A stretch of DNA of 39,211 nt from Desulfocapsa sp. GTDB taxonomy: Bacteria > Desulfobacterota > Desulfobulbia > Desulfobulbales > Desulfocapsaceae. This document shows, one piece after another, positions 8,440-16,542 of the stretch. The first letter of the stretch is position 1, and each line of letters begins with the position of its first letter. Location: assembly GCA_030145625.1 (NCBI GenBank), contig JAQYVF010000044.1, positions 1 to 39,211 on the forward strand, given 5' to 3'. The notes beneath the pieces were generated by a model. That model saw nothing but the letters and a program-made list of their open reading frames with translations. It had not been told where the DNA came from and made no database searches. The position numbers and the translations under genes were made by a program.

Positions 8440-10365
8440 TTGGTCATGAGGCCACTGAAACAGGAACAGTTGGAGGCGTTATTGATCTACCTTCAGGGGG
8501 AAGAGGATTATATCTTTTTCGACACTGTTCGTAGTGATAAGGAAAATGTGTCCTCCCTGCTCTTTTTACATCCCCAGCAGAGACTGGAGTGTTTTCCCGA
8601 AGACGATCCAGTCGCTTTTTGTGCCAAAATGCAGGAGGTGCTGGATCAGGGGCAATACCTGGCAGGATGGATGAGCTATGAGTTTGGCTATTTGCTGGAG
8701 CCGGGGCTGTTTCCTCTGCTTCCCGTAAGTGCGACCGGTGGTGGTCCCCTCGCCTCTTTTGCAGTTTTTTCCGAACCGCTGATGTTTGATCATCAGACAG
8801 GCCGTAATCATTTGCCCTGCTCCTCGACATCCGCGCTCAAGCTACCTGACTTCCAGATTGAAGGTTTACGGCCCAGTCAGTCCCGGAGTAGTTATCTGGA
8901 TGCCATCTGCCGAATTAAGGAATATATCGCTGCCGGTGACACTTACCAGGTCAATTACACCTTAAAGCTTCTCTTTAATTTCTCCGGTTCTGTTGAAAGC
9001 CTGTACCAGACCTTGCGCCGAAACCAATCTGTGGCCTACGGCGCCTTGATGCGTTTCGGCCACGAACATATCCTTTCTCTTTCTCCAGAGCTTTTTTTTC
9101 GTGTCCAGCCTGACTCTATTGTTGTTCGTCCCATGAAAGGCACCTTGAAACGGGGGCGACACATGGAGGAAGATCGAGAGTATTGCCGGATGCTCCAGAC
9201 AGATACCAAGAATCGAAGTGAGAATGTGATGATCGTTGATCTCCTGCGCAACGATCTTGGCCGTCTTATGCGAAAGCTTGGGGATAAAAGGGTGGTGACA
9301 CAGTCGCTCTTTGATGTGGAACGTTATGAGAGTCTGCTGCAGATGACCTCCACCATCAGTGCTGAGACGGGTGAAAATGTGCTGGCCGGGGTTTCGCTTT
9401 CCGATCTTTTTACAGCTCTGTTTCCCTGCGGTTCCGTAACCGGTGCCCCTAAGATTCGGACAATGGAAATTATAGGTGAACTGGAAAAAGAAGCACGCGG
9501 CGTCTATACCGGGGCCATTGGTTATTTCGCTCCGACAGGAAAAGCTGTTTTTAATGTCCCTATCCGCACCATCCGTCTTGCTCATGGAAAAGGAGAGATG
9601 GGGATCGGTTCCGGTATCGTTCATGATTCAATTCCGGAGCAGGAGTGGGAAGAGTGTCTGCTAAAGGGACATTTTCTGACCCAGCCGCTTCCGGAATTTT
9701 ATCTTATCGAGACCCTCCTGTGGGAAGCGGGACAGGGATATTGGCTATTGAATGAGCATCTGGAACGGTTGCAGGAGTCAGCTCTCTTCTTTTGCTTCAG
9801 TTATGACAGGAATGGAAGTCTTGCGTACCTGAAACGGCTGGGCGAAAAGATCGGTGAGCAGTATGCCCGGATTCGCTTGACTCTTCTTAAGGACGGGACC
9901 GTGCAAAACACTTTTCAGCTCTGTGATCCTCCTTCTCATCACGGCCTGCCTGATAATTTGGCAGAATATAATAATGATCTGCCTTGCATCACTCTGTCTG
10001 AAAAAAAGGTGGATTCTTCTTCGCTCTGGTATTTTCACAAAACCAGTCATAGGGATTTGTTTCAGGAGGAGTTTGCCAGGGCACAGGAACAGGGTTTTTT
10101 TGATATCTGTTTTCTCAATGAACGTGAGGAATTGACTGAAGGCTGTATTTCCAACATCATCTTGTATCTTGACGGCAAATTTGTCACTCCCCCTATTTCT
10201 TCAGGGCTCCTGGCTGGAACCATGCGGAAGAAACTCCTTAAACAACCCCACACTGGACTTCAGGAAAAGGTATTGACTCGCGAAGATCTTTACCGGGCGG
10301 ATGGGTTGTTCTGCTGTAATTCCGTTCGAGGCGTGGTTCAGGTCCGTTTGGCAGGTAAGCAATAA
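8440..10365 (+). CDS. pabB: Aminodeoxychorismate synthase component I fused to 4-amino-4-deoxychorismate lyase (PabB-PabC)
   Basis: Residues 1-~415 are a chorismate-utilising enzyme: GDTYQVNYT, the PMKGT motif with K233 (the lysine typical of PabB/ADC synthases), ENVMIVDLLRNDLGR, CGSVTGAPK and GIGSGIVHDS. Residues ~420-641 are a fold-type IV PLP enzyme: K534 in HKTSHR would hold PLP, followed by LTEGCISNI and SSGLLAGTMR. The two halves would make and cleave aminodeoxychorismate to p-aminobenzoate for folate; the PabA amidotransferase subunit must be elsewhere. The fusion is known in other bacteria. Start is uncertain: TTG 8440 lies 9 bases after GGGGAG, while the in-frame ATG 8446 lies 15 bases after it. 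Monocistronic, followed by palindromic element copy A. Confidence 0.93.
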   Translation: MVMRPLKQEQLEALLIYLQGEEDYIFFDTVRSDKENVSSLLFLHPQQRLECFPEDDPVAFCAKMQEVLDQGQYLAGWMSYEFGYLLEPGLFPLLPVSATGGGPLASFAVFSEPLMFDHQTGRNHLPCSSTSALKLPDFQIEGLRPSQSRSSYLDAICRIKEYIAAGDTYQVNYTLKLLFNFSGSVESLYQTLRRNQSVAYGALMRFGHEHILSLSPELFFRVQPDSIVVRPMKGTLKRGRHMEEDREYCRMLQTDTKNRSENVMIVDLLRNDLGRLMRKLGDKRVVTQSLFDVERYESLLQMTSTISAETGENVLAGVSLSDLFTALFPCGSVTGAPKIRTMEIIGELEKEARGVYTGAIGYFAPTGKAVFNVPIRTIRLAHGKGEMGIGSGIVHDSIPEQEWEECLLKGHFLTQPLPEFYLIETLLWEAGQGYWLLNEHLERLQESALFFCFSYDRNGSLAYLKRLGEKIGEQYARIRLTLLKDGTVQNTFQLCDPPSHHGLPDNLAEYNNDLPCITLSEKKVDSSSLWYFHKTSHRDLFQEEFARAQEQGFFDICFLNEREELTEGCISNIILYLDGKFVTPPISSGLLAGTMRKKLLKQPHTGLQEKVLTREDLYRADGLFCCNSVRGVVQVRLAGKQ

Positions 10366-10527
10366 GGAACTTCTTCTTACTTATTGCCAATGGTGTGGGT
10401 GTCAGTGTTGTCAGCTCTGCCTAAGCGCAATGTACAGATGCTTGTTGAGAAAACACCTTTCCTTACGGTATATCGATAATCTTCAAGAAAGCTCTGGTCC
10501 GGTTTTGCCTGGGAGCTTGCAGCAATA

Positions 10528-10716
10528 GGCCACCTTGCAAAATTTCCTTTTCGCCCAAACTCTTCGTTATGAGATAAATTTTATCCTCGGAATATCAAAT
10601 ATATGCACCCCAAGGGCACTTGTGCCCGTAGTTAGGGTGATTCTTGTAGGGCACCTGCGGTTAAATTTATCTCATGTCTCGATTTTGAACGAAAATTCGA
10701 ATTTTTCAAGGTACCC
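10528..10716 (+). repeat. 189-bp palindromic intergenic element, copy A
   Basis: Full-length copy of a four-member family in this window. Ends are near-inverted (GGCCACCTTGCAAAATT against the complement of the 3' end GGGTACCTTGAAAAATT), and complementarity continues inward to about 55 bases with mismatches, including ATGAGATAAATTT in both arms. The centre holds GGGCACTTGTGCCC, itself a hairpin, nested inside CACCC...GGGTG. AATA occurs directly outside both ends, a possible target duplication. It sits between the convergent pabBC gene and the minus-strand gene at 10817. No ORF inside. Confidence 0.9.
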
Positions 10717-10816
10717 AATAGATTATACGTTAGGGAGAGGAGTGGGCTCTGGCAAACAAATGCAGCTGAACGATAAGGTGGGAAGTCCCTTTTTTCTCTA
10801 TCTTCGGGAGGGGGCT

Positions 10817-11329
10817 TTACTGGATTAAGCCCTGTTCCTCTGTCTCGTCAAACTCAACTGGAGGGATGAGGAGATTGTGCTCTCCTCCAAGTGCACGCAC
10901 GGTAGCCATAAAGGCGGACGGGAGGGGTATTTCCCGGTCTGCAGATAGGATATTGCAGCTGTCGGCCTGTTTGAGGATATGGGTGGAATCGATTCCTTCC
11001 TGATTATCACAGACGGTTTGGACTCGAAGGGCATCGGTGAGCGGAGCAATCAGATGAGGGAGTTTGGACGACAGGTTGAGTAGTTCCTGTTCAATGTCTC
11101 CCCGGTGCTGTTTTTGAAAATTTTGGAATTTTTCTTCCGGGTTGCTTGTACCGAAGAGTTCGTTAGTGATGGCACCTGTGAGCATGGTTTGTGAGGTGGT
11201 ATCCAGATCCGGGTGGTTTTTTGAAATGATACCTTTGAGTTCTTTGAAAAAGACCATCTGAATAACAGCGACTCCTTCACGAAGGACAGGGATGAGGCGG
11301 GAATTTTTTTTTTCTGATTCTTGATTCAT
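10817..11329 (-). CDS. Hypothetical protein, 170 aa
   Basis: Soluble protein rich in charged residues, without signal peptide, membrane segment or a motif I recognise; the middle is predicted helical and the C-terminus is acidic. It starts at ATG 11329 with AAGAGAGA upstream and lies 11 bases after the DUF493-family gene on the same strand, so the two are probably one operon. Function unknown. Confidence 0.7.
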   Translation of the reverse strand: MNQESEKKNSRLIPVLREGVAVIQMVFFKELKGIISKNHPDLDTTSQTMLTGAITNELFGTSNPEEKFQNFQKQHRGDIEQELLNLSSKLPHLIAPLTDALRVQTVCDNQEGIDSTHILKQADSCNILSADREIPLPSAFMATVRALGGEHNLLIPPVEFDETEEQGLIQ

Positions 11330-11340
11330 AAGTCTCTCTT

Positions 11341-11625
11341 TTACAAAACGACCTTGACAGCGGCATGGTTTGTTAAATTACTGTAATAACCCAGTCTGAT
11401 TTCTTCATTTTCCACTTGGATTTCAACGTTTAAGCTGCAATACTTGCCTCCGGAACTGGTGTGGGATTTGCTGATTTGGGGAGTATTCTTTCTGCAGACG
11501 ATCTGGATGGCCTGCAGAAGAGCCTCTTCATCGGTGCCGATGACTTTGTAGAGCCAGGTGCAGGGATAATTGATATCGGGTTTTTCTTTGCAGGAAAATG
11601 GTTTCGGGAATGGGTCTATATTCAT
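11341..11625 (-). CDS. DUF493 (YbeD/UPF0250) family protein
   Basis: The 94-residue length and the segment PDINYPCTWLYKVIGTDEE, followed by an ALLQAIQIV helix and a C-terminal beta portion, match the DUF493/YbeD family, an ACT-like ferredoxin fold without a proven function (a regulatory role has been proposed by structural likeness). The ribosome site ahead of ATG 11625 is weak. It is the first gene of a likely two-gene operon with the 170-residue hypothetical. Confidence 0.75.
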   Translation of the reverse strand: MNIDPFPKPFSCKEKPDINYPCTWLYKVIGTDEEALLQAIQIVCRKNTPQISKSHTSSGGKYCSLNVEIQVENEEIRLGYYSNLTNHAAVKVVL

Positions 11626-12332
11626 TGCTGGTGAAGTAGGTTGATTTAAATGTAGGTTTTACGGGAAGAAATTCTTGTAGCTATGGCGTATCTCTTCGTC
11701 TCGTCGTGATTTCTGGTGCGAGGGGTGAGGCGGTATGTCTTAGGCGTAGCGTAACCACAAAGATTGATTGGATTATTTTTCTTAACGGTTGGTCTGATTT
11801 TTGTTGAACCTGGAACTATAATACTCACCCAAAAGGATCTTTTACCCCATATCTTCATTTCGGTAAAAAGAAAAATGCTCAGGGATTAAAAAAATCTGTT
11901 CATTTTTGATAAATTGTGAACAGAATATCTTGTCTTAAAGAGTGGTGAGGAATTTTTTCGCTGCCTGGCTCTGTTTCCCTGATTTACCCTATAGTTGATA
12001 AATTGGAGAGAGCTTGACTATCGGTTGGTCGAAAAAAGTGGCCAAAGTTGTCAAGGCAGCTGCCTTCCTTGGTTTTAATGGAACTGAAAGTCTGCAGGAC
12101 CAGTACGCTACGTCTTCGGTACAGGATATCTCGGCCCATTAAAAGACACTGTTTTATTCTGCAGCATCGGCTGTTTCCCTCGTAGTTAACTTGATCGTTG
12201 TCGGCAGGTTTGGAATCTCTCTGCCGGAAGAGATCGTTGACCGTGTCCATGTTATAGTGCATAATCAATGAACATAGGTTTATTGGTTGTGAATAGTCTG
12301 CAATGTTCATTTTCAGAAGTTATTAGGACGCT
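11626..12332. other. Weakly coding 707-bp region upstream of the large hybrid kinase
   Basis: No gene here is well supported. A minus-strand frame at 11646-11858 and another at 11984-12310 are open but lack ribosome sites (the second is listed separately). An 8-bp inverted repeat TCTGTTCA / TGAACAGA (11895-11902 and 11917-11924) could be an operator or small hairpin. The segment 11660-11800 differs in texture from its surroundings and could be decayed coding or repeat DNA. Confidence 0.4.
11984..12310 (-). CDS. Doubtful small hypothetical protein divergent from the hybrid kinase
   Basis: Open frame of 108 codons from ATG 12310, or 88 codons from an internal ATG at 12250. Neither start has a clear ribosome site. 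The product is basic in the middle (a DILYRRRS stretch) and matches no family I know. It is kept only because the frame is long for this AT-rich gap and is divergent from a regulated gene; it may well be non-coding. Confidence 0.3.
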   Translation of the reverse strand: MNIADYSQPINLCSLIMHYNMDTVNDLFRQRDSKPADNDQVNYEGNSRCCRIKQCLLMGRDILYRRRSVLVLQTFSSIKTKEGSCLDNFGHFFRPTDSQALSNLSTIG

Positions 12333-15300
12333 ATGGCCCTTTTTCCTCTCAAAAGTTACTCTCTGCGCAGTAAGGCGACTTTTATTGTGGTTGTGGTTGT
12401 GGTAGCAAGTTTGGCACTTACCACCATTATTAATATCTATCAGACAAATCGACTTATTGAGTCTGAACAGAAACGATCAGCCGAGTCTATTGTTCAAGGC
12501 CTGTCCCAGGCTGCAGAGTTACCAATGATTGTCCAGGATACGCAAGAGTTGGATAGGCTTTTGGGCGGTTTTCTCTGGAATAGTCAGGTGCAGTTTCTTC
12601 TTATCTACAATAATGAGAATGAGATCGTGGCTCGACGTATTTTGGATGAAGACGCCTTTGCACATTTTAATTACTCCGGTAGTAGTGGAGGGTCTTTGGT
12701 GGTTTCCAATCCCATCATGTTCAGGACCGATGACAATTTTCAACGGTGGTCCATCACTGCTACAGAGAAGGAGTCTCTGGGGGATAAAGAGGTGGGTAAG
12801 GTGCTGGTGGCCCTATCTCTTGGTGCTGTTCGCAAGGCTCAGTTGTACCAGGCATTTGTGTCGCTGGTGGCTGCTCATCTTGCAGCCGCGCTGGGCATAT
12901 TTTTGATTTTTAATCTGATTGGCAAGTGGAGTAGGAGAGTTGACGGTCTGGTAACTGCTGCCGATGCCATGAAAAGCGGGGATTTCAGTCACCGGGTCCC
13001 AGTCGATTCCAGAGATGAAATCGGGAAATTGGCTTCGGCATTTGAGGCCATGCGTAAGGCGGTTCGGCAGCGTGACAGTGAGTTGCATGAGCTTAATGAC
13101 TCACTGCACGGTCTGGTCAGGGAGAGAACTGAAAAGTTGGAACGGGCCATGGTCGAGGCTCAGACCGCCAATGAGGCAAAATCCAGTTTTCTTGCGAATA
13201 TGAGTCATGAAATAAGGACGCCCATGAATGCCATTATCGGTATGGTTGGGCTTGCCTTAAATAAAAAACTCAGTCCTAAGCTTCGTGAGTATCTTCTCAC
13301 GGTTCGCTCCTCTGCCGAGTCTTTGTTGGCGATTATTAATGATCTCCTCGATTTTTCAAAAATTGAGGCTGGAAAGATAACGCTTGAACAGGTAGATTTC
13401 CAACTTTATCAGTTTTTCGATAAGCTTGCTGATCTCTTCGGCGATCAGGCCGCGAGTAGAGATATCGAGCTGGTTATCGGTATCGAGCCTGGTGTCCCGG
13501 CGGCCCTTCGTGGGGACTCTTTGCGTTTGGAGCAGGTTTTTGTTAACCTTTTGGGTAATGCCATTAAGTTCACTGAACATGGTGAAATTCTTGTTCACGC
13601 CACCATTGATTTGGAGCTAGATGACACTGTTCGTATCCTGTTTTCAGTAAAAGATACCGGAGTAGGGATTGGGCAGGAGCAATATGAGTCACTCTTTGAG
13701 CCATTTACTCAGGCAGATGGATCTACAACCAGAGAATATGGAGGGACCGGTCTTGGTCTTTCCATCTGTCGTCGTCTGGTCAATCTGCATGGTGGAGAGA
13801 TTTGGGTGGAGAGTACACCTGGTGAGGGAACCACGATCTTTTTTACTGTAGAATTTATTCGATTGCCGGAAGAGCGTGAAGTTCAATACGTGGTTCCGGC
13901 CACCATCAGGGGACTGAAGGTGTTGGTTATTGATGACAATGAGACAGTCAGGCGCATTACTGCCAACATGCTGGAATCTTTTCATTTCCAGGTCGATGTG
14001 GCTTCTTCCTGTGACAAGGCAAGATTCCTGGTTGATGAAGTTATTACCCGCTATGATCTTCTCCTCGTTGATTGGCGTATGCCCGGAATTGATGGGATTG
14101 AGTGTGTTCGAGGTTTTCGTGAAATGGATGGGGCGGATAAGGTGCCGATTATCATGATGACCGCCTTTGGAGGTGATCGTGAAGTTGTAATGGCCAAGGA
14201 GGTAGGGATCAATTATTTTCTTACTAAACCAGTGAAGCAGTCCCTGCTTTTTGATACCATAATGGAAGTTTTTAACTATCCGGAGGCAATGCATGTAAGT
14301 CTTGATGATCGTGAGAATAACAGGATGCTGCCTGGTTCCGTACATCTGACAGGTGTCCGTATTCTTCTGGTGGAAGATAATCGAATTAATCAGAATGTTG
14401 CCAGAGAATTGCTCGAAAGCGTCGGGGGTATAGTTGAAATTGCCAATAATGGGCAGGAGGCTGTCCATATTCTTCAGGACAGAGGTGAGGAATTCGATGG
14501 TGTTTTGATGGATGTGCAGATGCCGGTGATGGATGGATATGAGGCCACGAAAGCTATCCGCAGTAATCCTGCGTTAAACGGTTTGCCGGTTATTGCCGTT
14601 ACTGCTCATGCCATGCAAAGTGATCGTGACAAATGCATACAGGCCGGTATGAATGACTACGTGGCAAAGCCTATTACTCCGGAGTTGCTGTTTTCTGTCC
14701 TTGCTCGCTGGACCAGGCCGGATCAGGTCGGGCACATGTATCGGGAGGATAAAACTGTTTTTGCACTGCCGGAAGGCATGGTTGAACTACCGGAATCGTT
14801 TGAGGGAGTACATGTTGAGTCCGGTGTTTCCAGGATGGCGGGCAACATGAAGTCATACCTGAGGATGTTGAAAGACCTCCAGCAGTTTGGTAATGAGGTG
14901 GTGGAAAGACTTCCTCAACTGATAGAAGAGGATTTGCCGGCAGCTACCAGGGAAGTGCATACCTTGAAAGGAACGGCAGCAAATCTTTCAGCTCATCATC
15001 TGCAAGATGTGAGTCTTAAGCTGGAATTAAGTTTGAAAGAGATGATTAGTCAAGAAAAGAATGTGGAAGGAGATAGGCAAACTCTCCATGGGGGGAGGCT
15101 TGAAGTAATTGAAGATGCTTTGACTCAACTGGGGAAGGTTGTGGGAAGACTTGAGAGTCTCTATGGTGATGCAAAAGAGCGGCCTGGAGTGAGACCACTG
15201 ACCACAGTTGATCGAGAGGAAATGCTGGCTACTCTTGTACAGCTAGAGAGAATGATACGGGGAATTGATCCCATGGCTGAGGAGTATTGGTTGGAGCGGA

Positions 15301-15440
15301 AAGAGATGTTTTATGGGCAGGGCGTTGATGAGGAAATGGCGAGAATGGAAAATAACTTGCGGAATTACAATTTTGAGCGAGCAACGGATTTTCTCAGCAG
15401 GATTCAGTCGCAACTTCTCGACGGAAGGAAGACAGCGTGA
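12333..15440 (+). CDS. Membrane hybrid histidine kinase, HAMP-HisKA-HATPase-REC-REC-HPt (BarA-like layout)
   Basis: The 1035-residue protein has two membrane helices (~15-35 and ~175-200) flanking a ~140-residue periplasmic sensor, then HAMP (~200-250), a short coiled coil, HisKA with H292 in MSHEIRTPMNAI, and HATPase with the N box (NLLGNAIKFTE) and G boxes (DTGVGIG, GGTGLGLSI). Two receivers follow, with acceptors D580 and D727, then an HPt domain with H876 in VHTLKGTA. This permits a multistep His-Asp-His relay. The GTG of the downstream HD-GYP regulator overlaps this gene's TGA, so that regulator is the likely terminal target. The ATG start has AGGA a few bases upstream. The input ligand cannot be told from the sequence. 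Confidence 0.95.
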   Translation: MALFPLKSYSLRSKATFIVVVVVVASLALTTIINIYQTNRLIESEQKRSAESIVQGLSQAAELPMIVQDTQELDRLLGGFLWNSQVQFLLIYNNENEIVARRILDEDAFAHFNYSGSSGGSLVVSNPIMFRTDDNFQRWSITATEKESLGDKEVGKVLVALSLGAVRKAQLYQAFVSLVAAHLAAALGIFLIFNLIGKWSRRVDGLVTAADAMKSGDFSHRVPVDSRDEIGKLASAFEAMRKAVRQRDSELHELNDSLHGLVRERTEKLERAMVEAQTANEAKSSFLANMSHEIRTPMNAIIGMVGLALNKKLSPKLREYLLTVRSSAESLLAIINDLLDFSKIEAGKITLEQVDFQLYQFFDKLADLFGDQAASRDIELVIGIEPGVPAALRGDSLRLEQVFVNLLGNAIKFTEHGEILVHATIDLELDDTVRILFSVKDTGVGIGQEQYESLFEPFTQADGSTTREYGGTGLGLSICRRLVNLHGGEIWVESTPGEGTTIFFTVEFIRLPEEREVQYVVPATIRGLKVLVIDDNETVRRITANMLESFHFQVDVASSCDKARFLVDEVITRYDLLLVDWRMPGIDGIECVRGFREMDGADKVPIIMMTAFGGDREVVMAKEVGINYFLTKPVKQSLLFDTIMEVFNYPEAMHVSLDDRENNRMLPGSVHLTGVRILLVEDNRINQNVARELLESVGGIVEIANNGQEAVHILQDRGEEFDGVLMDVQMPVMDGYEATKAIRSNPALNGLPVIAVTAHAMQSDRDKCIQAGMNDYVAKPITPELLFSVLARWTRPDQVGHMYREDKTVFALPEGMVELPESFEGVHVESGVSRMAGNMKSYLRMLKDLQQFGNEVVERLPQLIEEDLPAATREVHTLKGTAANLSAHHLQDVSLKLELSLKEMISQEKNVEGDRQTLHGGRLEVIEDALTQLGKVVGRLESLYGDAKERPGVRPLTTVDREEMLATLVQLERMIRGIDPMAEEYWLERKEMFYGQGVDEEMARMENNLRNYNFERATDFLSRIQSQLLDGRKTA

Positions 15441-16474
15441 AAAGTCAACGTAGTACAGTTCTTCTTGTCGATGATATTCCTTCTAATATCAAGATCTTAG
15501 TTGGATCTCTCCGTGAGAGTTATCGCCTTGTCGTGGCAACCAATGGCCTTGATGCCATTAAGGCGGCCTTGGAAAAAAAACCAGATCTTATCCTTCTCGA
15601 TGTCATGATGCCGGGTATGGATGGCTACGAGGTGTGTAAGCGCTTGAAGGCAAATGTAGAGACTGCTACAATCCCGATTATTTTCGTAACAGCCATGGAT
15701 GAGGAGAAAGACGAGACTCGTGGGTTTCTGCTTGGTGCCGTGGATTATATTGTCAAACCGATTAGTCCGGTGATCGTCAAGGCCAGAGTCCAAACACATA
15801 TCGCTTTGCGAAAAGCCCAGCATGAACTGCAGCGGCATAGAGATGAGTTGGAAGAATTGATTCTTGAGCGAACCAGAGAGTTGCGGGAGGCTCAGATTGA
15901 GATTACCAGCAGGCTGATTCAGGCTGCGGAGTATCATGACCATCAAACCAGTCGCCATACTACAAGAATGGCGCATTATTGTGTGATTCTGGGAAGGGCA
16001 CATGGCATGAAAGAGCATGAGCTGACACTGTTTTTCCATGCCAGTGCCATGCATGATATTGGTAAATTAGGAGTCAGTGATGGTATACTGCATAAAAAAG
16101 GGACCTTGACTCCGGATGAATTTGAGGAGATGAAGCGACATACCCTGATTGGAGCTGATCTCCTTTATGGGTCAGAGAACGAATTGATGAATCTGGCCCA
16201 TCTGATTGCTCTTACCCATCATGAAAAGTGGGATGGTACCGGCTTCCCTTTGGGCTTGAAGGCAGAGGAAATTCCCTTTGCCGGGCGTATTGCGGCACTG
16301 TGCGATGTTTTTGATGCCCTCTCTTCAAAGCGGCCATACAAGGAAGCCTGGTCGCTGGAAGAGGCGAAAAAGGTCATTCTTGAGCAGAAAGGGATCCATT
16401 TTGATCCCTATGTAGTTGAGTTGTTTGAAGACAATTATCCCAAAATTGAGGATGTCTATCGTCGGGTGAAATAA
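15437..16474 (+). CDS. Response regulator with HD-GYP domain (putative cyclic-di-GMP phosphodiesterase)
   Basis: Residues 1-120 are a receiver with acceptor D55 in LLLDVMMPGMDG and a C-terminal KPIS lysine. A coiled-coil linker (~125-160) leads to an HD-GYP domain with HDIGKLGVSD (H206/D207), HTLIGADLL and HHEKWDGTGFP near residue 261; the GYP triad reads GFP, a conservative variant. Active HD-GYP proteins hydrolyse cyclic-di-GMP to pGpG or GMP. The GTG start overlaps the stop of the preceding kinase by 4 bases, so translation is coupled and the kinase-HPt protein is the expected phosphodonor. The output is soluble and enzymatic, with no DNA-binding domain. Confidence 0.93.
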   Translation: MKSQRSTVLLVDDIPSNIKILVGSLRESYRLVVATNGLDAIKAALEKKPDLILLDVMMPGMDGYEVCKRLKANVETATIPIIFVTAMDEEKDETRGFLLGAVDYIVKPISPVIVKARVQTHIALRKAQHELQRHRDELEELILERTRELREAQIEITSRLIQAAEYHDHQTSRHTTRMAHYCVILGRAHGMKEHELTLFFHASAMHDIGKLGVSDGILHKKGTLTPDEFEEMKRHTLIGADLLYGSENELMNLAHLIALTHHEKWDGTGFPLGLKAEEIPFAGRIAALCDVFDALSSKRPYKEAWSLEEAKKVILEQKGIHFDPYVVELFEDNYPKIEDVYRRVK

Positions 16475-16542
16475 CTAAATTCTTATAGCGCGGAGGGTGA
16501 ATTTACACTCGTTATCACTCCGTTGAACTGTTGTGGAAAAGG

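Noticed and set aside
10528-10716. Element copy A as a simple rho-independent terminator of pabBC
   Set aside because: Its length, mismatched arms, lack of a terminal U-run and presence between divergent genes (copy D) do not fit a terminator.
11646-11858. Minus-strand 70-codon frame
   Set aside because: No ribosome site and a basic, low-order product; treated as non-coding or decayed DNA.
13689-14468. Minus-strand 259-codon frame inside the hybrid kinase
   Set aside because: Antisense shadow; the kinase's receiver motifs on the plus strand are intact across it.
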